Shown: positions 7,913 through 17,679 of the stretch, one piece after another | How positions within the stretch are numbered: the first letter of the stretch is position 1 | Layout: every line of letters starts with the position of its first letter | Assembly (NCBI RefSeq): GCF_003298505.1 | Contig: NZ_QNGB01000019.1 | Coordinates: 1 to 64,000, forward strand | Length of the DNA: 64,000 nt | Direction: 5' to 3' | DNA from: Roseovarius sp. TE539 | GTDB taxonomy: Bacteria; Pseudomonadota; Alphaproteobacteria; Rhodobacterales; Rhodobacteraceae | Made by a program: the position numbers and the translations under genes | The notes under the pieces: generated by a model | The model's database searches: none | Told to the model about the DNA's origin: nothing | What the model saw: the letters and a program-made list of their open reading frames with translations, nothing else

Positions 7913-8965
7913 ATGAAGGCCGCCCTGATAACCGAATTCGATGGGTCCGTCGATCTGGAAGTGGTCGCGGATCCCACCTGCCCGCGCGACGGCGCCGTCA
8001 TCGCGATACGTGCCTGCGGCGTTTGCCGTTCCGATCACCACGCCTGGAAAGGGGCCGATCCCGATGTCGTGCTCCCGCACGTGATGGGCCATGAATTCGC
8101 CGGCGAAGTCCTGGAAACCGGGCCTGAATGCCACCGGTTCCGCATCGGGGACCGCGTGACCGCGCCATTCATCCTCGGATGCGGCAGTTGCCCGGATTGC
8201 CGCGGCGGTGATCCGACGATCTGCGATCACCAGCAGGTGATCGGCTTCACCGGCTGGGGTGCTTTCGCGGAACGTCTGGCGGTACAGCATGCCGATTTCA
8301 ACCTTGTCCGCCTGCCCGAAACCGTCGATTTCGTATCCGCGGCAGGCATGGGATGCCGGGTGACGACCGCGTTCCGCGCCGTGGTGGACCGGGGCACACT
8401 GGCTCCGGGCGAGTGGCTGGCCGTGCACGGCTGTGGCGGCGTGGGCCTTTCGGCGGTGATGATCGGGGCGGCGATTGGGGCACGGGTTCTTGCCGTGGAC
8501 ATCAACCCGCAGGCGCTTGCGATGGCCCGTGACCTGGGTGCGACCGAAACCATTGATGCCGCCGCGGCAGCACCGGATGTGGGCGACGCCGTGCGTGACG
8601 CCACCGATGGCGGTGCGCATGTCTCGGTTGAGGCCCTGGGCTTGACCGAAACTTTCGGAAACTCGCTGCGCGGTCTGCGCAAACTGGGCCGGCATGTCCA
8701 GATCGGAATGCCTGTGGGTGCCCACGCCACGCCGTCCCTGCCCCTGCTGGAACTGGTCTACGCCCGCCAGATCAGCCTCGTGGGGTCGCGCGGGATCGGC
8801 GCGGCGCGATTCTCGGCGCTGTTCGACATGGTTGCGGCCGGACGGCTGGATCCCGGCGCCCTGGTGACCGCGCGTATCCCGCTCAGCGGCGCGGGTGAGG
8901 CCCTGCGCGCGATGGACGAATTCCGTGGCCATGGCGTCACCGTGATCGACAGGATGGACGCATGA
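7913..8965 (+). CDS. Zinc-dependent alcohol dehydrogenase (MDR family)
   Basis: A 350-residue NAD(P)-dependent medium-chain dehydrogenase. Catalytic zinc ligands are in CGVCRSDHH (Cys38, His43) and GHE (His60, Glu61); structural zinc Cys are at 90, 93, 96 and 104; the nucleotide-binding HGCGGVGLSAV starts a Rossmann fold near residue 172. The oxidised alcohol or polyol cannot be read from sequence. The longer upstream frame from 7706 lacks family similarity, so the ATG at 7913 is used; its ribosome site (GCAGG) is weak. The divergent XRE-cupin regulator at 7072-7704 probably controls it. Confidence 0.85.
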   Translation: MKAALITEFDGSVDLEVVADPTCPRDGAVIAIRACGVCRSDHHAWKGADPDVVLPHVMGHEFAGEVLETGPECHRFRIGDRVTAPFILGCGSCPDCRGGDPTICDHQQVIGFTGWGAFAERLAVQHADFNLVRLPETVDFVSAAGMGCRVTTAFRAVVDRGTLAPGEWLAVHGCGGVGLSAVMIGAAIGARVLAVDINPQALAMARDLGATETIDAAAAAPDVGDAVRDATDGGAHVSVEALGLTETFGNSLRGLRKLGRHVQIGMPVGAHATPSLPLLELVYARQISLVGSRGIGAARFSALFDMVAAGRLDPGALVTARIPLSGAGEALRAMDEFRGHGVTVIDRMDA

Positions 8966-9088
8966 TATTGCCGCGTTTTTACCGGATTTAGACCAGACGC
9001 ACGCCCGTTTCCACTGCAACACTGCCGGGATAACTCAAGCGCCGGTCAGGCGCGGCCTGACCCGCTTCGATAACAAAGGAGCAGTCCA

Positions 9089-9241
9089 ATGGCATCCGCC
9101 GCCACCAGTCAAGACCACACGGAGCCCGCCAAGCCCGAAAGGCCCGCCCCCGCCCCCACGCCGGGGACGACACCCGCCACACCCGCGCCGGCTGCGCGGA
9201 CGATCTCGAGGCAGGTGTTCAACGACTTCGCGTCGATCTGA
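9089..9241 (+). CDS. Small Pro/Ala-rich hypothetical protein (50 aa)
   Basis: A 50-residue ORF with an excellent AAGGAG ribosome site 8 bases before ATG. The first two thirds are low complexity, rich in Pro, Ala and Thr (PERPAPAPTPGTTPATPAPA); the end, ARTISRQVFNDFASI, looks like an amphipathic helix. There is no signal peptide or membrane segment. I do not recognise a family. The ribosome site and the change from low complexity to a helical tail argue for real translation. Confidence 0.5.
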   Translation: MASAATSQDHTEPAKPERPAPAPTPGTTPATPAPAARTISRQVFNDFASI

Positions 9242-9350
9242 GCCTCGGGCGGCAGCGCCCCGCGCGGCCAAGCACACGATGATCAGGCAGGCCAAAAGCC
9301 AGTGACGGCAAAGCGCCTCGACCTTTCCGGCTCGACAGGAACCGGACCGG

Positions 9351-9380
9351 AAAGAAAAGGACCGCCCCGCCGGGACGGCC
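9351..9380 (-). terminator. Intrinsic terminator after ndk
   Basis: On the minus strand, 26 bases after the ndk stop, a GC-rich stem (9359-9380; nine pairs with one bulged T and a GGC loop) is followed by TTTTCTTT (9351-9358). Confidence 0.7.
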
Positions 9381-9405
9381 CATGCGCGGTGCCATCGGCG
9401 ACGGA

Positions 9406-9828
9406 TCAGCCGACCAGTTCGAGCCCCGAGAAGAAGTAGGCGATCTCGGCGGCAGCGGTTTCAGGCGCATCGGACCCGTGAACCGAGTTCTCGCCCACCG
9501 ATTCCGCGAATTCGGCCCGGATCGTGCCCGGCGCGGCATCAGCCGGGTTGGTGGCGCCCATCACTTCGCGGTTCTTGGCGATGGCGCTCTCGCCCTCGAG
9601 AACCTGCACGACAACCGGCGCCGAGGCCATGAATTCGCACAGTTCGCCGTAGAAGGGGCGTTCCTTGTGAACCGCGTAGAAGACACCGGCCTGCGCCGGG
9701 GTCAGCTGGATACGCTTCTGCGCGATGATGCGCAGGCCGGCCTCCTCGAACTTGGCGTTGATCTTGCCGGTCAGGTTGCGGTTGGTGGCATCGGGTTTGA
9801 TGATGCTCAGGGTGCGCTCAATCGCCAT
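9406..9828 (-). CDS. ndk: Nucleoside diphosphate kinase
   Basis: A 140-residue enzyme, the usual length, transferring the gamma-phosphate between NTPs and NDPs. The catalytic motif SVHGSDAPE carries the phospho-histidine at His117; the N-terminus [13 protein letters not shown] and the [13 protein letters not shown] segment are typical. It is transcribed alone on the minus strand, divergent from the ABC-F gene, and ends in an intrinsic terminator at 9351-9380. Confidence 0.97.
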   Translation of the reverse strand: MAIERTLSIIKPDATNRNLTGKINAKFEEAGLRIIAQKRIQLTPAQAGVFYAVHKERPFYGELCEFMASAPVVVQVLEGESAIAKNREVMGATNPADAAPGTIRAEFAESVGENSVHGSDAPETAAAEIAYFFSGLELVG

Positions 9829-10001
9829 TATCAGCCTCTTTTCCGTTCGGGTTCCGCGGGCCGGCCCCCTGCCCGCCCTCCTTGGATCGCGGCTCCGATA
9901 GCATGGGGCGAACGGGTTGAAAAGCCGCATCTTGACACCGCCGGCGCCCCCGGCCCCTTGCCCGATTGACAGCCCCGGCCACCTGCGCCACACCCGCGCC
10001 C

Positions 10002-11855
10002 ATGCTACGCATCGAAGACATCTCCTACTCGGTCGCCGGCCGGCCGCTTCTCGAACACGGTTCGGCCACCATACCGGATGGTCACAAGGTGGGAATCGTC
10101 GGGCGCAACGGGACCGGCAAGACGACGCTCTTCCGCCTGATCCGTGGCGAACTGGCGCTCGAGTCGGGCCGGATCATCCTGCCGCCACGGGCTCGGATCG
10201 GCGGCGTCGCGCAGGAGGTGCCCGGCAACGAGGTGTCGTTGATCGACACTGTGCTGGCGGCCGACACCGAGCGGGCGGCGCTTCTGGACGAGGCCGAAAC
10301 CGCCACGGAAGGCACCCGCATCGCCGAGGTGCAGACCAGGCTGGCGGATATAGACGCGTGGGGCGCGCCGGCCCGTGCCGCGTCCATCCTCAAGGGGCTG
10401 GGCTTTACCGACGCCGAGCAGGCGCAGCCATGCTCGGCCTTCTCGGGCGGCTGGCGGATGCGGGTGGCGCTTGCGGCGGTGCTCTTTGCACAGCCGGATC
10501 TGCTGTTGCTGGACGAGCCCACCAACTACCTCGATCTGGAGGGCGCGCTGTGGCTGGAAAGCTATCTTGCCCGCTACCCCCACACGGTGCTGATCATCAG
10601 CCATGACCGCGGGCTCCTGAACCGCGCCGTTGGCCATATACTGCATCTGGAGGACCGCAAGCTGTCGCTTTACAACGGCCCCTACGACACGTTCGCCACA
10701 ACCCGGGCGGCCCGGGTGGCCGCCGCCGAATCCGAGGCCAAGAAACAGGAGGCGCGCCGCGCGCATCTGCAATCCTACGTCGACAGGTTCCGCTACAAGG
10801 CCGACAAGGCCCGTCAGGCGCAGGCCCGGATCAAGGCCCTGGCGCGCATGCAGCCGATCACCCGCCCGCAGGAGGCCGCATTGCGTGCCTTTTCGTTTCC
10901 GGAACCAGAGGAACTTTCGCCGCCCATCGTCCGGTTGGAAAACACGGCGGTGGGGTATGATGGCAAGGCCGTGCTGTCCCGTCTGGATCTGCGTATCGAC
11001 CAGGATGACCGGATCGCGCTTCTGGGGCGCAATGGTGAAGGCAAATCGACCCTGTCCAAGCTGCTGTCCGGCCGGCTGGACCCGATGGACGGGCGCATTC
11101 ACGCCGCCTCCAAGCTGCGCGTGGGCTATTTCGCGCAACACCAGGTCGAGGAGTTGCGGCCCGCCGAGACGCCCATCGACCATATCCGCCGCCTGCGCCC
11201 GGGTGAGGCGCCGGCGAAACTGCGTGCGCGGCTTGGCGGGTTCGGCATCGGGGCGGAACAGGCGGATACGACCGTCGGGCGCCTTTCGGGCGGTCAGAAG
11301 GCCAGGCTCAGCCTGATGATCGCGACGATCGACGCGCCGCACATGCTGATCCTCGACGAACCGACCAACCACCTCGACATCGAGAGCCGCGAGGCGCTGG
11401 TCGAGGCGCTGACCGCCTATACTGGTGCGGTGATCCTCGTCAGCCACGACATGCACCTTCTCAGCCTGGTGGCCGATCGGCTCTGGCTGGTCAAGGACGG
11501 CCGGGTTGCGCCTTATGACGGCGATCTGGAAAGCTATCGCGCGTTGCTGTTGAGCGCCGACAAGCCCGCCGCCCCGTCGAAATCGCGCAAACCCGCCAAG
11601 CCGGCGCGCCCCGCGCGCGACGCGCTGCAGGCCCTGCGCCAGGACGTGCGCAAATGCGAGCAACGGGTCGAAAAACTGAACGAGATGCGCGACCGGCTGG
11701 CGACCAAGCTCGGTGATCCCGCCCTTTACGATCCCGACCGCGCCGACGAGGCCCAGGTCTGGCAACGCAAATATGCCGAGGTGATGGAGGGGCTCGAACG
11801 CGCCGAGGCCCTGTGGATGAAGGCACTCGAGAAACTCGAAAACGCTGAAGGCTGA
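10002..11855 (+). CDS. ABC-F family ATP-binding protein (Uup/YheS-like)
   Basis: A 617-residue soluble protein with two ABC ATPase domains and no membrane segments. Walker A motifs are GRNGTGKTT and GRNGEGKST; signatures are FSGGWRMR and LSGGQKAR; both Walker B regions read [11 protein letters not shown] / [11 protein letters not shown]. The linker between the domains is rich in Lys/Arg, and the C-terminus (after about residue 525) has a charged coiled coil as in Uup. Family members act on ribosomes or DNA rather than in transport. ATG at 10002 ([11 protein letters not shown]) is the natural start; the extra 12 codons upstream look non-coding. Confidence 0.9.
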   Translation: MLRIEDISYSVAGRPLLEHGSATIPDGHKVGIVGRNGTGKTTLFRLIRGELALESGRIILPPRARIGGVAQEVPGNEVSLIDTVLAADTERAALLDEAETATEGTRIAEVQTRLADIDAWGAPARAASILKGLGFTDAEQAQPCSAFSGGWRMRVALAAVLFAQPDLLLLDEPTNYLDLEGALWLESYLARYPHTVLIISHDRGLLNRAVGHILHLEDRKLSLYNGPYDTFATTRAARVAAAESEAKKQEARRAHLQSYVDRFRYKADKARQAQARIKALARMQPITRPQEAALRAFSFPEPEELSPPIVRLENTAVGYDGKAVLSRLDLRIDQDDRIALLGRNGEGKSTLSKLLSGRLDPMDGRIHAASKLRVGYFAQHQVEELRPAETPIDHIRRLRPGEAPAKLRARLGGFGIGAEQADTTVGRLSGGQKARLSLMIATIDAPHMLILDEPTNHLDIESREALVEALTAYTGAVILVSHDMHLLSLVADRLWLVKDGRVAPYDGDLESYRALLLSADKPAAPSKSRKPAKPARPARDALQALRQDVRKCEQRVEKLNEMRDRLATKLGDPALYDPDRADEAQVWQRKYAEVMEGLERAEALWMKALEKLENAEG

Positions 11856-12153
11856 GGGCTGCCCGCCTTGGGCCGGCGCTACAGCGCGTCGGCCGCGTGG
11901 ATGCTTTCCCGCGGGGCCATGGCCCGCGCGGAGCCGTCATGAGAAAATCAAACGGTGCACCCAAGCCGGAACCCACAACACCGCGGCCTCGGCAAAACGG
12001 GCGGCATGGGATCGTGCCGTATCCCGATCCGGCCGGCGTTCCGGCTCAAGGGTATGGAATTCGCCGAGTCCCGGCATGCCGCACCTTCTGCGGCGCTTGC
12101 ACATCACCCGGTCGCGTCCTAGGCATGCCTTCAGCATACACGAGAAACCCGCC

Positions 12154-12780
12154 ATGGACCCCGCCTTTCTGATCACCGCCTTCGTCACGCTTTTCGTGAT
12201 CATCGATCCGATCGGCATGACACCGCTTTTCGTGGCGCTGACTCAGGGCATGACAGCGCACCGCCGCCGCGCCATCGCATTCAGGGCCTGCATCACGTCG
12301 GTCCTGATCCTGACGCTCTTTGCCGCCTTCGGCGAGGCGGTGCTGGGCTTCGTCGGCATCTCCATGCCCGCCTTCCGCATCGCCGGGGGCATTCTTCTGT
12401 TTCTCACCGCGCTCGACATGCTCTTCGAGCGCCGCACCAAGCGCCGCCAGACCCGCGTGGAGGAAGAGGAGGAGGACGACAGCGACGATCCCTCGATCTT
12501 TCCGCTGGCCATCCCGCTCATTGCCGGTCCGGGCTCGATCGCCTCGGTGATACTGCTCACCGGGCAGCAGCCGGGCCTTGCGGGGCTGGCCTGGGTGGTG
12601 GGCGTCATGGTGGTGGTGATCGCGCTGGTGCTGATCCTTTTCCTCGCCGCCGGGCTTCTGGAACGCGCTCTGGGGCGGACCGGCATCATCGTGGTCACGC
12701 GGCTTCTGGGAATGCTGCTGGCGGCGCTGGCGGTGCAGTTCGTGCTTGACGGGCTGCGCGGCTTCGGGATCGCGGCCTGA
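12154..12780 (+). CDS. MarC family integral membrane protein
   Basis: A 208-residue protein with about six hydrophobic segments, starting with AFLITAFVTLFVIIDPIGMTPLFVALT, the characteristic MarC/UPF0056 N-terminus. An acidic stretch EEEEEDDSDD near residues 107-118 sits in the central cytoplasmic or periplasmic loop. NCBI-type annotations often call these NAAT transporters or multiple-antibiotic-resistance proteins, but no function is well proven. ATG at 12154 is chosen because it begins the hydrophobic segment; the upstream frame is not protein-like. The 298 bases before it hold nothing I recognise. Confidence 0.9.
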   Translation: MDPAFLITAFVTLFVIIDPIGMTPLFVALTQGMTAHRRRAIAFRACITSVLILTLFAAFGEAVLGFVGISMPAFRIAGGILLFLTALDMLFERRTKRRQTRVEEEEEDDSDDPSIFPLAIPLIAGPGSIASVILLTGQQPGLAGLAWVVGVMVVVIALVLILFLAAGLLERALGRTGIIVVTRLLGMLLAALAVQFVLDGLRGFGIAA

Positions 12781-12856
12781 GCTTTCGGACAGCGGCCTTT
12801 CACTGCGCAGCCAACACGCCTATATCCCTTTTCATGGCCCCTGGGAAATACCGCAA

Positions 12857-13438
12857 ATGACCGATTTCGATACCGCACACCTTGTCTACCTTGTCATGCT
12901 CGGCTGCGCGGTGGTGTTCTGGTTCATGGCCTCCAATCGTGAAAGCATGGGCCGTGTCGCACAGCAAGCCGTTGTCTGGGGGCTGATATTTCTCGGGGTC
13001 ATCGCCGCAGTCGGCCTGTGGGACGATATCCGGCAGACGGTGCGCCCCGGTCAGGCCGTTTTCTCGGATGGCAATCGTATCGAGCTGCCGCGCGCACCGG
13101 ACGGTCACTACTACCTTACCGCTCAGGTGAACGGGACACCGGTGGACTTCGTCATCGACACCGGCGCCACGCAGATCGTTCTGACGCAAGACGATGCCCG
13201 GGCCGCGGGCATCGACCCGGACAGGCTGGCTTTCGTCGGCCGCGCCTATACCGCCAACGGGGAGGTGCGCACCGCCCCCGTGCGCCTCGAGAGTATCACG
13301 ATCGGCCCGATCCGCGACACCGGCGTGCGCGCAGTGGTCAACGAGGGCGAGCTCGAGCAATCGCTTCTGGGCATGACCTACCTGCAACGCTTTTCAAGCG
13401 TCGAAATCGCCAATGGACAACTGGTGCTCACGCGGTGA
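12857..13438 (+). CDS. Membrane-anchored retropepsin-like aspartic protease (TIGR02281 type)
   Basis: A 193-residue protein with two N-terminal membrane segments (about 8-25 and 38-54), then a single retropepsin-like domain. The active-site motif is VIDTGATQIVL with Asp101-Thr-Gly; the C-terminal LGMTYLQRFSSVEIANGQLVL matches clan AA proteases of about 120 residues, which act as dimers. The substrate is not known for this family. The start at 12857 immediately precedes the first membrane segment; the longer frame from 12746 would overlap the marC gene. Confidence 0.85.
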   Translation: MTDFDTAHLVYLVMLGCAVVFWFMASNRESMGRVAQQAVVWGLIFLGVIAAVGLWDDIRQTVRPGQAVFSDGNRIELPRAPDGHYYLTAQVNGTPVDFVIDTGATQIVLTQDDARAAGIDPDRLAFVGRAYTANGEVRTAPVRLESITIGPIRDTGVRAVVNEGELEQSLLGMTYLQRFSSVEIANGQLVLTR

Positions 13439-13781
13439 TGCGTTTCGGGATTGGTTCGAGACATATCCGGCAGCCTTGAATCCGATCCGGCGCGCGGCGG
13501 AATCACACAGATCACAGATTTCGGCAATGGTGTTGAATACCAACGTGAGAGAGCGTGCGCCGATCCGTCCGAGGTGTTGAACCCGGGGCAGATTTCCTTC
13601 TTCCATCCGATATATCTGGCCGGTGCCGGGTTCTGGCCGGGAGATTCCCGGTGTGGCCGCTTTCACATTCTTATTTCTGAATACCTTTGACTCAAATCAA
13701 TGTGGATCCTCCCCGAGGCGCATAGCGTGATGCATAAGCTGACTTCTGGAATCACATTTCACTCTTCAAAGGAGACCCAAG
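13439..13781. other. Intergenic region before the DsrE-like gene
   Basis: A 343-base region. Frames on both strands (13451-13690 plus; 13394-13666 minus) are open but show no family features, no good ribosome sites and mixed codon use. The right part carries the FNR-type box at 13687-13700 and the ribosome site of the next gene. Confidence 0.4.
13687..13700 (+). promoter_or_regulatory. FNR/FnrL-type operator
   Basis: TTGACTCAAATCAA is a complete match to the TTGAY-N4-ATCAA consensus of the oxygen-sensing FNR/Anr/FnrL regulators. Its centre lies 88 bases before the DsrE-like ATG. A CATAGC/-10-like hexamer about 28 bases downstream would allow class II activation with a start site near 13735. 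Confidence 0.65.
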
Positions 13782-14219
13782 ATGCGAAAGACCTTCACCG
13801 CCGCGATGATCGCGCTCGCCGCGATGGCGCAGACCCCCGCCACCGCCCAGGAAGCGCCCGATCTCGTTACCATTCTGACCAGCGAAGACCCGCAAACACA
13901 GTTGATGAGCATGGTCCTCACGATGCAGTCTCTCAAGCAGGGTTCGACCACTTACACGCTGCTCTGCGGACCCGGCGGGGATCTGGCGCTTCGCGATGCG
14001 CCCGCCGCCGCCACCGGCCCGCAGAAGCCCAAGGGCATGAGTCCGCAGGGCCTGATGAAGATGATCATGGATCAGGGCGGCACCGTGGAGGTCTGCGCGA
14101 TCTATCTTCCCAACAAGGGTGTCGGAATGGATGCGCTGCTCGACGGGGTGGGCTCGGCCAAGCCGCCGGCGATGGCGGCCCGGCTTCTGGCGGACGACAC
14201 GCGCATCATGTCCTTCTGA
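13782..14219 (+). CDS. Exported DsrE-like protein
   Basis: A 145-residue protein with a Sec signal peptide (about 1-22, ending ATAQ). The mature part resembles the DsrE/DsrF/TusD fold used in sulfur relay: LLCGPGGDLAL, then SPQGLMKMIMDQGGTVEVCAIYLPNKG with a Cys (105) where DsrE proteins keep their conserved Cys, and an end in LLADDTRIMSF. A second Cys (62) could pair with it in the periplasm. Export and the two Cys suggest a periplasmic thiol or persulfide role, which is inference. AAGGAG lies 8 bases before ATG. An FNR-type box upstream points to low-oxygen induction. Confidence 0.7.
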   Translation: MRKTFTAAMIALAAMAQTPATAQEAPDLVTILTSEDPQTQLMSMVLTMQSLKQGSTTYTLLCGPGGDLALRDAPAAATGPQKPKGMSPQGLMKMIMDQGGTVEVCAIYLPNKGVGMDALLDGVGSAKPPAMAARLLADDTRIMSF

Positions 14220-14433
14220 ACAGCGACCGGCAGGTGGCTTCGCCACGCGCGGGGCCCGCCTGTCCGTACACGCCGAACCGCCGCGGTGTTTCGCGAGGGC
14301 AGCCCGACACTTGATGGCGCCCCATTGGTGCGGCGGGTCAACGCACCCGCCCGCCTGTGACGCACACCCGGGATCATGTTCCAAGGGCGCTTGCCCCGTG
14401 GCACCGGCAGGGTATTGCCTGCAGGCGTCTTTT

Positions 14434-14892
14434 TCAGCTTTCGGCTTTTTTCTCCCATTTTCCCGATGCCTCGGACCAATACTGCGCCGCGCATCCGGCC
14501 CGGGTCAGCGCCTTCCACTGACTCCGCGCGGCCTGCACGGCCGTCTGGTCATTGCCGTCAAACAGAACGCATGCCCGATCAAGCGCCATCACCTCCTCGG
14601 GCGCCATGACGGCGCCATCCACGGTCATCAGACAGTTCGCTCCGTTGGGCATTTCCACTGCGGTGGTCAGCAGCACCGGCTGATCCGCCTCGTGCTGACG
14701 CCCGGCAAGACCATGCGGAAGAAATGTATCCTCCGCACCTTGCCACAGCTTCGCGTCAAGCCATTCCATCCTGTCCGGATCCGTCCCGCGAACGGCCACG
14801 CGCCATCCCGCCTGAAGAGCCTTTTCCAGCAACAGCGGCAGCGTCTCTTCCAGCGGTCGCCTGGTCAGGTGATAGAAATAGGCCGCGCCCAT
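14434..14892 (-). CDS. holC: DNA polymerase III subunit chi
   Basis: A 152-residue protein of the HolC family, which links the clamp loader to single-strand binding protein in replication. The N-terminus MGAAYFYHLTRRPLEETLPLLLEKALQAG, WLDAKLWQ and FLPHGLAG are diagnostic for the alphaproteobacterial form. It follows pepA by four bases on the minus strand, the usual pepA-holC order. A C-terminal Lys/Glu-rich tail ends the protein. Confidence 0.9.
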   Translation of the reverse strand: MGAAYFYHLTRRPLEETLPLLLEKALQAGWRVAVRGTDPDRMEWLDAKLWQGAEDTFLPHGLAGRQHEADQPVLLTTAVEMPNGANCLMTVDGAVMAPEEVMALDRACVLFDGNDQTAVQAARSQWKALTRAGCAAQYWSEASGKWEKKAES

Positions 14893-14896
14893 GGAC

Positions 14897-16369
14897 TCAA
14901 GACGTCTCGAACTGCTCGCTCACCAGACGGTTGAGCGCCATAACGCCCCAGCCGGTGGCCCCCTTGGGAGCATGGGCCGTGTCCGATTTCACGCTCGCCA
15001 CGCCAGCGATGTCGAGATGAATCCAGGGCATGTCCCGCTTGACGAACCGCGCCAGGAATTGCGCCGCCGTGATCGAGCCGGCAGGCCGCCCGCCGACATT
15101 CTTCATATCCGCGATACGGCTCTTGAGCATCTCGTCATAAGCCTCCCCGAGGGGCATCCTCCAGGCGCCTTCACCTTCCGCTTCGGCCGCCTTCAGGAAA
15201 GTGCCGCAGAACTTGTCATCGTTGGAGAAAACACCGGCTTTCTCGTGGCCGAGGCCGATTATGATCGCGCCGGTCAGCGTTGCCAAGTCGACCAACGCGG
15301 CCGGCTTGCAGACCTCCTGAGCGTACCACATCACGTCGGCCAGGACCAGCCGCCCCTCCGCGTCGGTGTTGATGACCTCAACCGTCTCACCTTTCATCGA
15401 GGTGATCACGTCCCCGGGACGCGTGGCGCGCTCCGAGGGCATGTTCTCGACCAGACCGACAAGCCCCACGACATTGGCAGCCGCCTTGCGCCGGGCCAAC
15501 GCGTGCATCACGCCCGTGACGACACCCGCCCCGCCCATGTCCATGGTCATGTCCTCCATGCCGGCAGCCGGTTTCAGGCTGATTCCGCCGGTATCGAAGA
15601 CGACACCCTTGCCGACCAATGCCAGCGGCGCGGCGTCCTTCGTGCCCCCACGCCAATGCATCACAGCGACCTTCGAGGGGCTTTCGCTGCCATGCCCGAC
15701 CGCCAGCAGCGCGCCCATGCCAAGTTCGCGCAGGCGCGCCTCTTCCAGGATTTCCACCTCCACGCCCAGATCGCGCAGGCCCTCGATCCGTGTGGCGAAC
15801 TCGGTGGTGGTCAGGTGGTTGGCGGGTTCATTGACCAGATCACGGGTCAGGAAAACACCTTCGGCCACCGCCGCGGCGGGACCATAGGCGGCCTCCGCGG
15901 CATCGCTGTCGGCCACCATCATCCGGACCTCGCCAGCATCCTTGTCCCCGGCCGTCTTGCGCGCCGTGAAATCGTAGGCCCGCAAAGACAGGCCAAGGGC
16001 CAGCTCCTCGGGCCGGCGCACCTGCCCGGCCAGGACCAGAAAGCTCTTGTGATCCTTGAGCTTTCCCAGGGCCGAGCCCGCCTTGCGCAGAAGGTCCGGC
16101 TTTGCGGTGCGTGGCAGGCAGACAATGTCAAGGGCTTCCGCGGCCATGCCGGTGGGCCACGAAAGGCTGATCACGTCGCCGGGTTTGGCATCCTCCATGA
16201 CGCCGGCTTCTATCATCCGCTTGAGAGCCCCCTTCGTGAGACGATTGGCCCGCCGTGCCCCGGCATCCATGCGGCCATCGGGCGTGACAACGACAGCCAC
16301 GCGTCCCTTGGCCGTTGCGATCTCCTCAAGGTCGGTGTCGTGGAATGTGACGGGGACGGGTTTGCTCAT
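14897..16369 (-). CDS. pepA: Leucyl aminopeptidase (M17)
   Basis: A 490-residue cytosolic zinc/manganese aminopeptidase that removes N-terminal residues from peptides. The family signature NTDAEGRLVLAD, GKGVVFDTGG and the GGAGVVTGVMHALA region supply the two-metal site. It is co-transcribed with holC and divergent from lptF, an arrangement conserved in many proteobacteria; the 164 bases between pepA and lptF must hold both promoters. Confidence 0.95.
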   Translation of the reverse strand: MSKPVPVTFHDTDLEEIATAKGRVAVVVTPDGRMDAGARRANRLTKGALKRMIEAGVMEDAKPGDVISLSWPTGMAAEALDIVCLPRTAKPDLLRKAGSALGKLKDHKSFLVLAGQVRRPEELALGLSLRAYDFTARKTAGDKDAGEVRMMVADSDAAEAAYGPAAAVAEGVFLTRDLVNEPANHLTTTEFATRIEGLRDLGVEVEILEEARLRELGMGALLAVGHGSESPSKVAVMHWRGGTKDAAPLALVGKGVVFDTGGISLKPAAGMEDMTMDMGGAGVVTGVMHALARRKAAANVVGLVGLVENMPSERATRPGDVITSMKGETVEVINTDAEGRLVLADVMWYAQEVCKPAALVDLATLTGAIIIGLGHEKAGVFSNDDKFCGTFLKAAEAEGEGAWRMPLGEAYDEMLKSRIADMKNVGGRPAGSITAAQFLARFVKRDMPWIHLDIAGVASVKSDTAHAPKGATGWGVMALNRLVSEQFETS

Positions 16370-16533
16370 GGGATCGCTCCTGTTGTTCGCCTTTGGTAGA
16401 GGGCGTTGCCCCTTGGTCCGGCCGGACCGTGCCCGAAGTCCTAGCGCGGTGCCGCCGAGTTGACCAGATAGCAGTTTTCCCGGCGGCGCAATTGGGATAC
16501 CCTCATCAAAAAGACGGGTACGGGGGATATTGA

Positions 16534-17679
16534 TTGAGCAGATTCGACAGATACATGCTGTCGCAATTCATGATCCTGTTCGGCTTCTTCGCGCTGATCC
16601 TCGTGGCGATATTCTGGATCAACAAGGCGGTGCGGATGTTCGATCACCTGATCAGCGACGGACAGTCGGCGTGGGTCTTTCTGGAATTCACCGCGCTGAC
16701 CCTGCCGGCGGTGATCGCGGTGGTGCTTCCCATCGCGGCCTTCGCGGCAGCCGTCTATGTCACCAACCGCCTGAGCACCGAGAACGAACTGACCGTCATG
16801 CAGGCCACCGGCTATTCGCATTGGCGGATGGCCCGGCCGGCGGCGATCTTCGGCCTGATCGTTGCGCTGATGATGTCGATCCTCACGCATGTCCTGGTTC
16901 CGGCGAGTGCCGAAAAGCTGCGCCTGCGCGAGGCCGAGGTTGCCCGCAATCTGACCGCCAAACTGCTCACCGTGGGGGAGTTCCTGCACCCGGCATCCGG
17001 CGTGACCTTCTATATCCGCAGCGTGACGCCCGAGGGCGAGCTGCAGAATGTGTTCCTGTCGGACCGCCGCGACCCGGAAAACCCGATTGTCTACACCTCG
17101 CCCCGTGCCTATCTGGTGCCCCAGGACGGGGGGACCAAACTGGTCATGGTCTCGGGGTTGGCGCAGTATCTGCGCGGCGACGGCGACCGGCTGTTCACCA
17201 CTCATTACGATGACTTCTCCTATGACATCAGCAGCCTGATACCCGAAGGTGTGGCCAATCTGGACAAGGTGGAATTCGTTCCCACCGCCACGCTGCTCGC
17301 TGCCCCGGAGGCGGTGGCCGAACGCACCGGGGCCACACTCGGGCAGGTGGTTTTCGAAACCCACAGCCGAATCTCGGAAGCGGTCATCTGCGTGGCGGCC
17401 GCGCTGATCGGTTTCGCCGCGCTCCTCCTCGGCACGTTCAGCCGTTTCGGGGTGTGGTGGCAAATCGTTACCGCCTTCCTGCTGCTGGTGGCGATCAAGC
17501 TGGGCGAAGGGATGGTATCGGGGCCGGTGCTGGCCAATCCCGCCCTATGGCCGCTGATGTACCTTCCCGGGTTGGTCGGGCTGGCGACAGTGGCGGTACT
17601 GCTTTTCTTTGGATCGCGCGCGCTGGCACTCCGCCGGATTCTCGTTCTGGGCCGGTCTGCCCGGGGAGATCCGGCATGA
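16534..17679 (+). CDS. lptF: LPS export ABC transporter permease LptF
   Basis: A 381-residue YjgP/YjgQ-family permease that, with LptG and the LptB ATPase, extracts lipopolysaccharide from the inner membrane. Membrane segments lie at about 10-35, 50-75 and 95-115, a large periplasmic beta-jellyroll follows, and three more segments end the protein. The start is read as TTG at 16534 after GGGGGA, since FDRYMLSQFMILF needs it for a full first segment. Its stop overlaps the lptG start (ATGA). Confidence 0.93.
   Translation: MSRFDRYMLSQFMILFGFFALILVAIFWINKAVRMFDHLISDGQSAWVFLEFTALTLPAVIAVVLPIAAFAAAVYVTNRLSTENELTVMQATGYSHWRMARPAAIFGLIVALMMSILTHVLVPASAEKLRLREAEVARNLTAKLLTVGEFLHPASGVTFYIRSVTPEGELQNVFLSDRRDPENPIVYTSPRAYLVPQDGGTKLVMVSGLAQYLRGDGDRLFTTHYDDFSYDISSLIPEGVANLDKVEFVPTATLLAAPEAVAERTGATLGQVVFETHSRISEAVICVAAALIGFAALLLGTFSRFGVWWQIVTAFLLLVAIKLGEGMVSGPVLANPALWPLMYLPGLVGLATVAVLLFFGSRALALRRILVLGRSARGDPA

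Noticed and set aside
7160-9022. 620-codon minus-strand frame across the alcohol dehydrogenase
   Set aside because: It covers the antisense of a clear dehydrogenase and part of the XRE-cupin gene in another frame; His/Arg/Gly-rich shadow composition.
14119-14934. 271-codon plus-strand frame between the DsrE-like gene and pepA
   Set aside because: Overlaps holC on the other strand and contains no recognisable domain or ribosome site.
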